A stretch of DNA of 64,000 nucleotides from an uncultured Eubacteriales bacterium (GTDB taxonomy: Bacteria > Bacillota > Clostridia > Oscillospirales > CAG-382), in NCBI GenBank assembly GCA_934479825.1, contig CAKSOW010000006.1, forward strand, positions 1 through 64,000, read 5' to 3'. The translations under genes and the position numbers were made by a program. Positions 35,839 through 44,105 of this stretch are shown here, one piece after another (the stretch's first letter is position 1; each line of letters starts with the position of its first letter). The notes beneath the pieces are model-generated. The model had not been told where the DNA came from and ran no database searches. It was given only the letters and a program-made list of their open reading frames with translations.

Positions 35839-36630
35839 TCAGAATCCCAACCGTTTGAGCCAGTTAAGCATAAGGCCGCTCCATTGGCAGGTACCGTCAA
35901 CATCTTCCGCTAATCCCCTGCCATGATTGCCGCTTGGGAAAATGTGCATCTCAAACGGGATATTCTTTTCATGCAAAGCTTTTGCAAGAAGCAAACTGTT
36001 ATTTACATCCACACAGGTGTCATCCGCCGTGTGCCAGATAAAGGCAGGCGGACAATCGTCCGGAACACTGCTTTCGCCGGACATTTTCTTGACAAACGCC
36101 GGATCCGGATCTGCACCAAGCAAATTATTCTTTGAACCCTGATGTGTGTATTCCGATTGCATGGTCACGACCGGATAGCAAAAGATTCCGGCATTGGGAC
36201 GAGAGGACACCTGATCAATAGCGTCGCCCTGTGTGCCGTTGTCGTAATGTTCACACGCGCTGACAGCCAAATGACCGCCGGCGGAAAAGCCTAAAATTCC
36301 GATTTTTTCCGGATCGATTCCCCATTCGGCAGCATGGTATCTTGCCAAGCGAACCGCACGGTTTGCGTCGGAAAGCTCTGCCGGGTGTTTATACGGAGCC
36401 ACACGGTAATTAAGCACCAGCGCGGAAATTCCGGCTCTGTTCAACAGCTCTGCAATCGGCCGTCCCTCATGGTCGGCACGTGCCGAATAGCCGCCGCCCG
36501 GACACACGATAACAAGTCCTTTGTTCTGGTTTTCGTTTTTCAGAAGGTACGGCGTAACCGTTGTTTCTTCTTGGCCGAAATCAGCATTGAAATACGGCGT
36601 TCCGTTCTCCCACAGTTTGATTTTTTCCAT
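35839..36630 (-). CDS. Alpha/beta hydrolase, BD-FAE-like esterase
   Basis: A 263-residue hydrolase without a signal peptide, related to the one at 20826-21626. The oxyanion motif is CPGGGYSARA (about 44-53), the nucleophile elbow GFSAGGHLA (about 114-122), the acid probably in HTADDTCV and the His in SGNHGRG. The family removes acyl groups from carbohydrates or small esters; the substrate is unknown. It starts 20 bp after purB, so it is probably cotranscribed with aspT-purB, an odd pairing with no evident metabolic link. GAGGTG precedes the ATG. Confidence 0.85.
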   Translation of the reverse strand: MEKIKLWENGTPYFNADFGQEETTVTPYLLKNENQNKGLVIVCPGGGYSARADHEGRPIAELLNRAGISALVLNYRVAPYKHPAELSDANRAVRLARYHAAEWGIDPEKIGILGFSAGGHLAVSACEHYDNGTQGDAIDQVSSRPNAGIFCYPVVTMQSEYTHQGSKNNLLGADPDPAFVKKMSGESSVPDDCPPAFIWHTADDTCVDVNNSLLLAKALHEKNIPFEMHIFPSGNHGRGLAEDVDGTCQWSGLMLNWLKRLGF

Positions 36631-36650
36631 AAAACTGCACCTCAGATTTT

Positions 36651-38087
36651 TTAAACTGTCAATTCGTAATTTTTTCCAAGCTCGCCGTGGAAAGCCGCAA
36701 GCGCAGGCTTGACGTCGTTCTCGATAAATTCCGTCACCTGCTCGGCACTGCGTCCCGTATAGTTTTCAGGAACAACAATCTTATCCAGTTCTTCCATGGA
36801 AAGTCCGAACGCCGGGTCGTTTGCAATGCGCTCCAACAAGTCGTTCTTTTCACCAAGTTCTTTCACGACTTTTCCGGCAGCCATGGCATGGCTGCGAATA
36901 CGTTCATGCAATTCCTGGCGGTTTCCTCCGCGCTTGACGGCGTCCATCATAATGTTCTCGCTCGCCATAAACGGCAATTCCGCCATAAGGCGCGAACGTA
37001 CCATTTTCGGATAGACAACAAGTCCGTTTGTTACATTCATGTAGATATTTAAGATCGAATCGACCGCCAAAAAAGCTTCGGCAACCGAAATACGCTTATT
37101 GGCCGAGTCGTCAAGCGTTCTCTCAAACCATTGGGTCGCCGCCGTGAATGCCGGATTGAGCGAATCGCAGATAACATATCTGGCAAGCGCGCAAATGCGC
37201 TCACTGCGCATGGGATTGCGTTTATAAGGCATGGCGGACGAACCGATCTGGTGCGCTTCAAACGGCTCTTCCATTTCTTTGAACGACTGCAAAATACGAA
37301 GATCGTTAGCAAACTTGTAAGCGCTCTGCGCAATACCGGAAAGGGTGGCAAGAATGGCCGCGTCCACTTTACGCGAATAGGTCTGACCGGAAACCGGCAC
37401 AATGCCGTCAAAGCCAAAGTCGGCGCAGATCATCTGCTCTAACTTTTTGACTTTTTCCGAGTCACCCTCGAATAATTCCATAAAACTTGCCTGCGTGCCG
37501 GTCGTTCCCTTGGAGCCGAGCATTTTTAGCGATGAAAGGCGATAGCGCAGTTCATCCAAATCATATAACAGTTCGTTGATCCAAAGGGTTGCGCGTTTTC
37601 CGACCGTCGTAGCCTGTGCCGGCTGCAGATGCGTATAGGCAAGACACGGCATGTCTTTATATTTGAGTGCAAAATCCGAGAGATTGGCAATGACCGAACA
37701 CAGCTTTTTTTCCACGATTTTCATGGCCTCGCGCAAACCGATGATATCGGCGTTATCGCCGACATAGCAAGATGTCGCACCCAAATGAATGATCGGGGCA
37801 GCCGTCGGACATACCTTTCCGAACGTATACACATGCGCCATGACATCGTGGCGGACTTCTTTTTCCCGTGCTTCTGCAACGGCATAATCAACATCGTCCA
37901 AATGTGCCGCCATTTCATTTATCTGTGCGTCCGTGATATCAAGCCCCAACGCTTTTTCCGCTTTGGCAAGGGAAAGCCAGAGTCTGCGCCAGGTTGTAAA
38001 TTTCATATTTGCCGAAAACACATATTGCATTTCTTTGGAGGCATAGCGCGTGGAAAAAGGGCTGACGTAAGAATTGTAATCCTGCAT
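36651..38087 (-). CDS. purB: Adenylosuccinate lyase
   Basis: A 478-residue fumarase/aspartase-superfamily lyase, which acts twice in purine synthesis (SAICAR to AICAR, and adenylosuccinate to AMP), releasing fumarate. The signature GSSAMPYKRNPMRSE (about residue 285) is intact, as are the HLGATSCYVGDNAD segment and the TAQWFERTLDDSANKRI region. The length fits the longer Firmicute/eukaryote-like PurB group. ATG 38087 has AGGAG 8 nt upstream; the ATG-like start at 38114 has none. It follows aspT by 36 bp. The coupling makes sense because aspartate, the product of the upstream enzyme, is the substrate of the PurA/PurC steps before it. Confidence 0.95.
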   Translation of the reverse strand: MQDYNSYVSPFSTRYASKEMQYVFSANMKFTTWRRLWLSLAKAEKALGLDITDAQINEMAAHLDDVDYAVAEAREKEVRHDVMAHVYTFGKVCPTAAPIIHLGATSCYVGDNADIIGLREAMKIVEKKLCSVIANLSDFALKYKDMPCLAYTHLQPAQATTVGKRATLWINELLYDLDELRYRLSSLKMLGSKGTTGTQASFMELFEGDSEKVKKLEQMICADFGFDGIVPVSGQTYSRKVDAAILATLSGIAQSAYKFANDLRILQSFKEMEEPFEAHQIGSSAMPYKRNPMRSERICALARYVICDSLNPAFTAATQWFERTLDDSANKRISVAEAFLAVDSILNIYMNVTNGLVVYPKMVRSRLMAELPFMASENIMMDAVKRGGNRQELHERIRSHAMAAGKVVKELGEKNDLLERIANDPAFGLSMEELDKIVVPENYTGRSAEQVTEFIENDVKPALAAFHGELGKNYELTV

Positions 38088-38123
38088 GACGTTTTCTCCT
38101 TTGTTTTGGGTCAAGCGTGCGTT

Positions 38124-39404
38124 TTATTTCTTTTCTTCAATCAACTTCTGAACTGCGGCAAGCTTTGCGCTGACGCACAGCACTTTCATACCGGTTGCCA
38201 GTTCTTCGACTGTCGGGAACGACGGCGCAATACGGATATTGGTGTCGCCCGGATCCTTATGATAAGGGAACGTAGCTCCGGCCTCCGTTACCACGACACC
38301 GGCCTCCTTGGCAAGTGCAACCGTTTTCAGCGCACAGCCGGCATAGACGTTGAGACTGATAAAGTAGCCGCCTTTCGGATTTGTCCACATGGCAATACCG
38401 GTGTCAGCAAGATTTTCCTCCAACACCTTTTCACAAATCTCGAATTTCGGACGAAGAATCGCCGCGTGTTTTTTCATATAGGCACGGATACCGTCTGCCG
38501 ATTTGAAATAACGCACATGACGCCACATGTTCATCTTGTCGTGTCCGATCGTCTGCTTTTGCATGATCGACTTGATATAGTCCATGTTTTCCTTTGAGCC
38601 GCCGAGCGCGGAAACGCCCGACCCCGGATAGCTGATTTTGGAGGTTGACATGAAGATAAGCGGCATATTGCCGTTTCCGTATTTTTCGCATTCCGGCAGG
38701 ATATCCACAAGCGTGTCGCCCTCGTCATACAGGTCATGTACGGCATAGGCGTTATCCCAGAACAAACGGAAATCCTTGGCAGCCGGCTTCATAGAAGCAA
38801 TGCGGCGCACAACGCTTGCCGAATACGTAATACCCGTCGGGTTGGAATATTTCGGCACACACCACATTCCCTTAACTGCCGGGTCTTTGATCAGTTGTTC
38901 GACCATATCCATATCCGGTCCGTCAGCAAGAAGCGGAACACCAATCATCTCGATACCGAGCGATTCACAAATGCCGAAATGACGGTCATAGCCCGGCACA
39001 GGACACAGAAATTTGATTTTTTCCTGTTTCACCCAAGGCGTTTCGCCGCATACACCGTACAGCATATAGCGCGCGACCGCATCGTACATCAAATTCAGGC
39101 TGGAATTGCCGCCGACAATAATCTGATTCCACGGAACTCCGATAATATCTGAAAACATTTTCTTGGCATAATCAAGGCCGTCTACCAAACCGTAGTTACG
39201 GCAGTCAAACCCGTAATCGGTATAGCAGTCCGCATTCGTGGAAATGGCAGTTAACATTCCCTCCGACAGGTCAAGCTGTTCACGGCAAGGTTTGCCGCGC
39301 GTCATGTTGATATCGATTCCCTGCTCTTTTAAAGCATTGTATTCTTTTAATAACTCAGCTTCCTTTTTTTCCAACTCGTGTAAATCCATCGAAAGATAAC
39401 TCAT
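38124..39404 (-). CDS. aspT: Aspartate aminotransferase, AspT-type (class Ic)
   Basis: A 426-residue PLP enzyme resembling the Corynebacterium-type AspT subgroup rather than classical AspC. Shared landmarks are INMTRGKPCREQLDLS, DCRNYGLVDGL, FLCPVPGYDRHF, KGMWCVPKYSNPTG, WDNAYAVHDL, and the PLP-lysine loop FMSTSKISYPGSGVS (STSK). It would convert oxaloacetate and glutamate to aspartate and 2-oxoglutarate; related specificities are possible. ATG 39404 has GAAAGGAT at a normal distance; the ATG at 39431 has no ribosome site. First gene of aspT-purB-esterase, with a consensus promoter about 70-100 bp upstream. Aspartate feeds purines and the Asp-tRNA system encoded nearby. Confidence 0.88.
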   Translation of the reverse strand: MSYLSMDLHELEKKEAELLKEYNALKEQGIDINMTRGKPCREQLDLSEGMLTAISTNADCYTDYGFDCRNYGLVDGLDYAKKMFSDIIGVPWNQIIVGGNSSLNLMYDAVARYMLYGVCGETPWVKQEKIKFLCPVPGYDRHFGICESLGIEMIGVPLLADGPDMDMVEQLIKDPAVKGMWCVPKYSNPTGITYSASVVRRIASMKPAAKDFRLFWDNAYAVHDLYDEGDTLVDILPECEKYGNGNMPLIFMSTSKISYPGSGVSALGGSKENMDYIKSIMQKQTIGHDKMNMWRHVRYFKSADGIRAYMKKHAAILRPKFEICEKVLEENLADTGIAMWTNPKGGYFISLNVYAGCALKTVALAKEAGVVVTEAGATFPYHKDPGDTNIRIAPSFPTVEELATGMKVLCVSAKLAAVQKLIEEKK

Positions 39405-39472
39405 GGGAACAGATCCTTTCAAATCATTCATTACATGTTTGATGGGCAGATACGTTCGCCCATTACTGAATT

Positions 39473-39501
39473 ATTATATCACAAATTATTCGTAATTGCA
39501 A
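39473..39501 (-). promoter_or_regulatory. Sigma-A promoter of the aspT-purB operon
   Basis: Minus strand TTGCAA, 17 bp, TATAAT. The leader contains a small hairpin ATGGGC/GCCCAT (39442-39463). Confidence 0.8.
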
Positions 39502-39561
39502 TAGCAAAACGCATTTTTTCTCTTTTTTTGCATAATGAGCAATTTTATATTGCAAAACAGC

Positions 39562-41049
39562 TTAATTCGGGTACTTTTCACGAAGAATGTAACGAATGTA
39601 TGGATACAAGAGCAACAGCGACGCCAAAAGCCATGCTCCCGGATCACCTAAGCATAGTACATAAAATGCCCCCGAAGAAGATAAAGCGTTTGTCGGTCCT
39701 CCATTCACAAGTGCCGGAAGGAACGAGCAGATAAGAACGCGGCTGATCAACTCCGCAATACCGGCGCCGAGAGTAAATTCGGAGCGTCCGGTTCCCTGCA
39801 CCGCGCTTCGCATAACGATGAGAAACCCAAGAATCATATAAAGCGGCATATCCGCATAAAGATAAAGATTGCCGTAGCGGATCGACATGGCTGAAATCTT
39901 ATCGGCACTCAAAAAAATGTGTTGATAGACGCCATTCACCGAAAGAAGAAGTCCGATCGCTGTACAAACGGCACTGAAACACAACATGATAACAAGCGTC
40001 TGATTGGTTCCTCTGCGAATCCGGGCATAATCACCTTTGCCGTAGTTCTGGGCATTATAGCCAACCACAGCCGACCCTAATCCATTAAAATAAACCATGA
40101 GGAAGTTGACAAGCTTATTGGCCGCTCCAAAACCGTTCTGTGCCGGATTTCCGGCTACCATAACGCCATCCGGCTGCAAATCAAACCGTATGACCGCCCC
40201 CTGCATGGTGATAATACCGATAGCAAGCACAGAAAACTGCAAACCAAGCGGGAGCCCCTGTCTCAAATGCGTGAAGATATCCGCTTTGGTCACCCTGAAA
40301 TCGTCTTTATGCAATCGCAGCTCCGGATAGCGTACAAATGTATAAACAAAGCATGCCCCGGCGCTCAACGCCTGCGCCAGAACCGTCGCAAACGCCGCTC
40401 CCGCCGCTCCCCAATGGAAGCCGACCAAGAACCATAAATCCAACCCGATATTCAAAAGCGTTGACAACACTAAAAAGATAAGCGGCGTCAGCGAATCCCC
40501 CACACTGCGCAAGATACTGCAAATAAAATTATAGCCCATTTGCGCAAAAATTCCGATAAACATGACCAAGCAATAGCTGTACGCCGCGCGATAAACCCCA
40601 ATATTATCGGTGGTCACGTTGATGACATTCAACAGCCATGGCAAAAGTGCAACAGAAAGCGTTGTCAGAACAAGCGTCGTCGCCACAGACAGCAGAATCT
40701 GCGAAGCGAACGAGCGGCGCACGCCGGCTTTATCCCCCAAACCGACACGGTTTGCTGTAATAACGCCGAAACCGGCCGTACAGCCAAAAGCAAATTGCAA
40801 GAAGATAAAGGTCAAAGCAAACGTATCGTTCACACCGGCAATCTCATCTGCCGAAAGCGTTTGACCGCAGATCACGGCGTCTGTCAACACATATATCTGT
40901 TGCAGAAGATAGGAAAGCATGATTGGGAGCGAATATTTTAAAATTACTTTCCATGGGGTGCCGCTTGTTAAGTCAATAGGCTCCGAAAATCGGCGTTTTT
41001 GCCTTTCCGATGGCGTCGTATGATACGTATGGTGAAAGATGGATTTCAT
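39562..41049 (-). CDS. MATE-family efflux transporter
   Basis: A 495-residue protein with about 12 membrane helices in two pseudo-symmetric halves, as in MATE (multidrug and toxic compound extrusion) sodium- or proton-driven exporters. Visible family features are the N-terminal GTPWKVILKYSLPIMLSYLLQQ, a TDAVICGQ segment in the first helix pair, and GAANKLVNFLMVYFNGLGSAVVGYNAQNYGKGD starting the second half (quoted in parts from one region). The substrate cannot be told. AAAGGGG precedes the ATG. It has its own promoter downstream of the gat operon terminator. Confidence 0.9.
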   Translation of the reverse strand: MKSIFHHTYHTTPSERQKRRFSEPIDLTSGTPWKVILKYSLPIMLSYLLQQIYVLTDAVICGQTLSADEIAGVNDTFALTFIFLQFAFGCTAGFGVITANRVGLGDKAGVRRSFASQILLSVATTLVLTTLSVALLPWLLNVINVTTDNIGVYRAAYSYCLVMFIGIFAQMGYNFICSILRSVGDSLTPLIFLVLSTLLNIGLDLWFLVGFHWGAAGAAFATVLAQALSAGACFVYTFVRYPELRLHKDDFRVTKADIFTHLRQGLPLGLQFSVLAIGIITMQGAVIRFDLQPDGVMVAGNPAQNGFGAANKLVNFLMVYFNGLGSAVVGYNAQNYGKGDYARIRRGTNQTLVIMLCFSAVCTAIGLLLSVNGVYQHIFLSADKISAMSIRYGNLYLYADMPLYMILGFLIVMRSAVQGTGRSEFTLGAGIAELISRVLICSFLPALVNGGPTNALSSSGAFYVLCLGDPGAWLLASLLLLYPYIRYILREKYPN

Positions 41050-41086
41050 AGATAAACCCCTTTCGTGTTCTTTTTATACCGCCGGA

Positions 41087-41115
41087 ATTATAAGAAAAAA
41101 AGCGGCTTCTATCAA
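41087..41115 (-). promoter_or_regulatory. Sigma-A promoter of the MATE transporter gene
   Basis: Minus strand TTGATA, 17 bp, TATAAT, ending 37 bp before the start codon. The spacer holds an AAGCCGC/T7 tract. Confidence 0.8.
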
Positions 41116-41158
41116 GCATGTTTTTGCAAACATCTCATGAACATCTTTCTATTTCTCC

Positions 41159-41208
41159 GTTATATAAAAGAATGGCAGAGCCTAGGCTCTGCCATTCTTT
41201 TATATAAC
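41159..41208 (-). terminator. Terminator of the gat operon: a perfect 50-bp palindrome
   Basis: The 25 bp from GTTATATAAAAGAATGGCAG onward are followed by their exact reverse complement, centred on CCTAGG (41181-41186). It starts 2 bp after the gatB stop codon. The GC core (GGCAGAGCC) followed by TTCTTTTAT fits an intrinsic terminator in either direction. Confidence 0.8.
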
Positions 41209-41210
41209 AA

Positions 41211-42641
41211 TCAATATTCGGAAATCAGCGTTTCCACAAGTTCATTGACCGTGATCGGATTTGCCTTTCCGGCAGTCTTGGCCATAACTTTGCCGACAAC
41301 GGCTTTAAGGGCAGCCGTTTTTCCAGCCTTATAGGAACTTACCGACTTGGAATCTGACGCAAGAACTTCCCGTACAAACTCTTCCAATACCGCTCGGTCG
41401 TTAATCTGTTCCAAACCATGGGCCATAACATAGTCCTCCGGGTCAAAATCACTTTCAAGCAAGGCGGCAATGATTTTTTTTGCCGTCGAGCTGTTGATCT
41501 TTCCGTCGCCCAAAAGGTCGGACAAGGCAGCCAATCGTTCGGGTTTCACCGGAAGCATACCGCTTTCGGTATCGCACGCGCGCAAGACGTCGGTGATAAG
41601 CATATTGGCGGCAAGCTTGGGATAGCGTGTTTTCTCGGCTGCTGTCTCAAAATAATCGGCAACGGCAAGTTCATTTGTAATAACTTCACTGTCATAAGCA
41701 GTAAGACCGAATTTCTCGGTATAAAGCGCTTTGCGTTCATCCGGAAGCATGGGGATTTCGGCTTTCAGTTCCGCAAGTTTTTGTTCGGTTATAACAATCG
41801 GCGGCAGATCCGGATCGGGAAAATAGCGGTAATCGTTTGCATCCTCTTTTTTGCGCATAGAATAAGTTTTACCGGTATTGGCATCAAAACGCCGCGTTTC
41901 CTGAATCACGCCCTCACCGCTTTCGACGGCGTCAACCTGTCTGCGGTATTCATAATCAATGGCTTTGGCAATAAACTGAAACGAGTTGATGTTCTTCATT
42001 TCAGTGCGCGTACCGAACGGCTCACCGGGTTTACGGACAGAGAGATTGACATCGCACCGCAAAGAACCTTCATTCATTTTACAGTCGGACACGCCGGTAT
42101 AGAGGATGGCTGCACGGAGTTTGCGCAAGTACGCGTCAGATTCCGCGGCCGAACGGATATCCGGTTCGGATACAATTTCGATAAGCGGCACACCGCAGCG
42201 GTTGCAGTCAATCAATGTACCGAGTTTCTCGTCATGCACAAGTTTCCCGGCGTCCTCTTCAATATGAATACGCGTAATTCCGACGCGTTTTGCACCGTTT
42301 TCGGTTTCGATATCCACATATCCGTGCTCACATAACGGCAAGTCATACTGCGATATCTGATAAGCCTTGGGCAAATCGGGATAAAAGTAGTTTTTCCGAT
42401 CCTGTTTAGAGAAACGTGCAATTTGACAATTCGTGGCAAGGCCTGCCTTTACGGCATAATCGACCACTTTGCGGTTGAGCACCGGAAGCGTACCCGGCAT
42501 ACCCATGCATACCGGGCAGACATGCGTATTCGGTTCTGCTCCGAAATCGGTTTTGCAGTTGCAGAAAATTTTTGTTTTGGTTTTCAGTTCCACATGGACT
42601 TCAAGTCCGATAACCATTTCATAGCCTTTATAAAGCGTCAT
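41211..42641 (-). CDS. gatB: Asp-tRNA(Asn)/Glu-tRNA(Gln) amidotransferase subunit B
   Basis: A 476-residue subunit of the GatCAB enzyme, which activates the misacylated tRNA side chain with ATP and receives ammonia from GatA. Landmarks are the opening GYEMVIGLEVHVELKT, the zinc-site cysteines CNCKTDFG and CPVCMGMPG, the KQDRKNYFYPDLPK and QYDLPLC segments, IEEDAGKLVHD, and the C-terminal YqeY-like tRNA-binding domain (last 140 residues). ATG 42641 has AAGGGGG 8 nt upstream; an upstream in-frame start at 42683 would overlap gatA. It follows gatA by 13 bp and ends in a palindromic terminator. Confidence 0.96.
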   Translation of the reverse strand: MTLYKGYEMVIGLEVHVELKTKTKIFCNCKTDFGAEPNTHVCPVCMGMPGTLPVLNRKVVDYAVKAGLATNCQIARFSKQDRKNYFYPDLPKAYQISQYDLPLCEHGYVDIETENGAKRVGITRIHIEEDAGKLVHDEKLGTLIDCNRCGVPLIEIVSEPDIRSAAESDAYLRKLRAAILYTGVSDCKMNEGSLRCDVNLSVRKPGEPFGTRTEMKNINSFQFIAKAIDYEYRRQVDAVESGEGVIQETRRFDANTGKTYSMRKKEDANDYRYFPDPDLPPIVITEQKLAELKAEIPMLPDERKALYTEKFGLTAYDSEVITNELAVADYFETAAEKTRYPKLAANMLITDVLRACDTESGMLPVKPERLAALSDLLGDGKINSSTAKKIIAALLESDFDPEDYVMAHGLEQINDRAVLEEFVREVLASDSKSVSSYKAGKTAALKAVVGKVMAKTAGKANPITVNELVETLISEY

Positions 42642-42654
42642 ACTCCCTACCCCC

Positions 42655-44088
42655 TTACATTCTCTCAAACGCATATCCGGCACGGTACAAAAGCGGCTCA
42701 GATAAAGCTTTTCCGATAAGCTGCATGCCGATCGGAAGTCCGCTTTCCGTCATACCGCACGGCATAGACAAGGCCGGCACGCCTGCAATGTTGACCGGAA
42801 CGGTATAAATATCGCCTAAATACATTTCAATCGGATTTCCGGTCTTGGAACCGAGCTTGTAAGCCGGCGTAGGTGCGACCGGTGACAGAATAAAATCGTA
42901 TTTTTCAAAAACTTTATCATATTCAGCGATAATCAGGCTTCTTGCCTGCAAAGCCTTCTTGTAATATGCGTCATAATAACCGGAAGAAAGTGCGAAAGTA
43001 CCGAGCATAATGCGGCGTTTGACCTCCTCGCCGAAGCCTTCGTTTCGGGTGTTCTTATACAGTTCGTCAATATCGCCGTAGGTTTCGGCACGCTTTCCGT
43101 AGCGTACACCGTCAAAGCGCGCAAGATTGGAGGATGCTTCTGCCGAGGAGATGACATAATAAGCCGGGAGCGCATCGGCAAGAGCCGGCATTTTGACTTC
43201 GCTTATGCTTGCGCCGAGCAATTCAAAGCGTTTTGCCGCCGCATAAATTGAGTCCTTGACATCTTGGTCAATTCCCTCTGCAAAGAATTCGACCGGAAGT
43301 GCCACCTTCATGCCGCGAACACCCTTTTCAATGTCAGCGACAGGGTCGGCATAGCCATCCGCAATGGAAGTCGCATCCTTGACGTCATGTCCGGAAATAG
43401 CCGCAAACACAAGCGCGTTATCTAACACGTTTTTCGTCATCGGCCCGATCTGGTCAAGCGAAGAAGCAAACGCCACAAGACCGTATCTCGACACTGAACC
43501 ATATGTCGGTTTCATACCCACCACACCGCAGAAAGCCGCCGGCTGGCGAATTGAACCGCCGGTATCCGAACCGAGGGCAAAAGGGGCAAATCCTGCCGCA
43601 ACCGCGGCCGCACTTCCACCGCTTGAACCGCCGGGAACACATGTCGTATCAACCGGGTTCTTTGTCACATGAAACGCTGAATTCTCCGTGGTACTGCCCA
43701 TGGCAAATTCATCCATATTGACTTTACCAAGCATCACAACACCTTGTGCTTTCAGCTTTTCCATAACAGTCGCGTCATAGCAAGGAACAAAGTCCTCCAA
43801 AATACGGGACGCACAGGTCGTTTTTACCCCTTTGGTGCAAATATTGTCTTTAATCGCCGCTGGTATTCCGGAAAGAATACTTCCTTTTTCGCCTTTGGCG
43901 CAAGCAGTGTCATATTTTTGAGCAGAATCCCCGGCAAGCTCATCGGTCACAGTCAAAAACGCACCGATATCTCCGTCGCGGCTCTTTATCTCATCGAGGA
44001 ACGCCGCAGTAAGCTCAGAAGAGGATATTTCATGCAAATCTAATTTTTTACGCATTTCGGCAAGCGTAAGACGTGTAAGTTCAGACAT
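42655..44088 (-). CDS. gatA: Asp-tRNA(Asn)/Glu-tRNA(Gln) amidotransferase subunit A
   Basis: A 477-residue amidase-signature enzyme that releases ammonia from glutamine for GatB. The Ser-cisSer-Lys triad is visible: Lys in IPAAIKDNICTKG (about residue 77), the Gly/Ser signature GGSSGGSAAAVAAG (about 151), and the nucleophile Ser in GSDTGGSIRQPA (about 175). Full length. AAGGGGA lies before the ATG. It starts 17 bp after the AspRS-GatC fusion gene and ends 13 bp before gatB, so all three GatCAB activities come from one message in the order C-A-B. Confidence 0.96.
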   Translation of the reverse strand: MSELTRLTLAEMRKKLDLHEISSSELTAAFLDEIKSRDGDIGAFLTVTDELAGDSAQKYDTACAKGEKGSILSGIPAAIKDNICTKGVKTTCASRILEDFVPCYDATVMEKLKAQGVVMLGKVNMDEFAMGSTTENSAFHVTKNPVDTTCVPGGSSGGSAAAVAAGFAPFALGSDTGGSIRQPAAFCGVVGMKPTYGSVSRYGLVAFASSLDQIGPMTKNVLDNALVFAAISGHDVKDATSIADGYADPVADIEKGVRGMKVALPVEFFAEGIDQDVKDSIYAAAKRFELLGASISEVKMPALADALPAYYVISSAEASSNLARFDGVRYGKRAETYGDIDELYKNTRNEGFGEEVKRRIMLGTFALSSGYYDAYYKKALQARSLIIAEYDKVFEKYDFILSPVAPTPAYKLGSKTGNPIEMYLGDIYTVPVNIAGVPALSMPCGMTESGLPIGMQLIGKALSEPLLYRAGYAFERM

Positions 44089-44105
44089 CTAAATAATCCC
44101 CTTTC

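Noticed and set aside
37629..38597. 322-codon plus-strand frame spanning the purB-aspT junction
   Set aside because: It overlaps two well-supported genes and the 36-bp gap between them, and is His/Phe/Arg-biased. It is a shadow.
41418..42335. 305-codon plus-strand frame opposite gatB
   Set aside because: GatB motifs on the other strand are complete. The antisense product has no family and its start lacks a Shine-Dalgarno.
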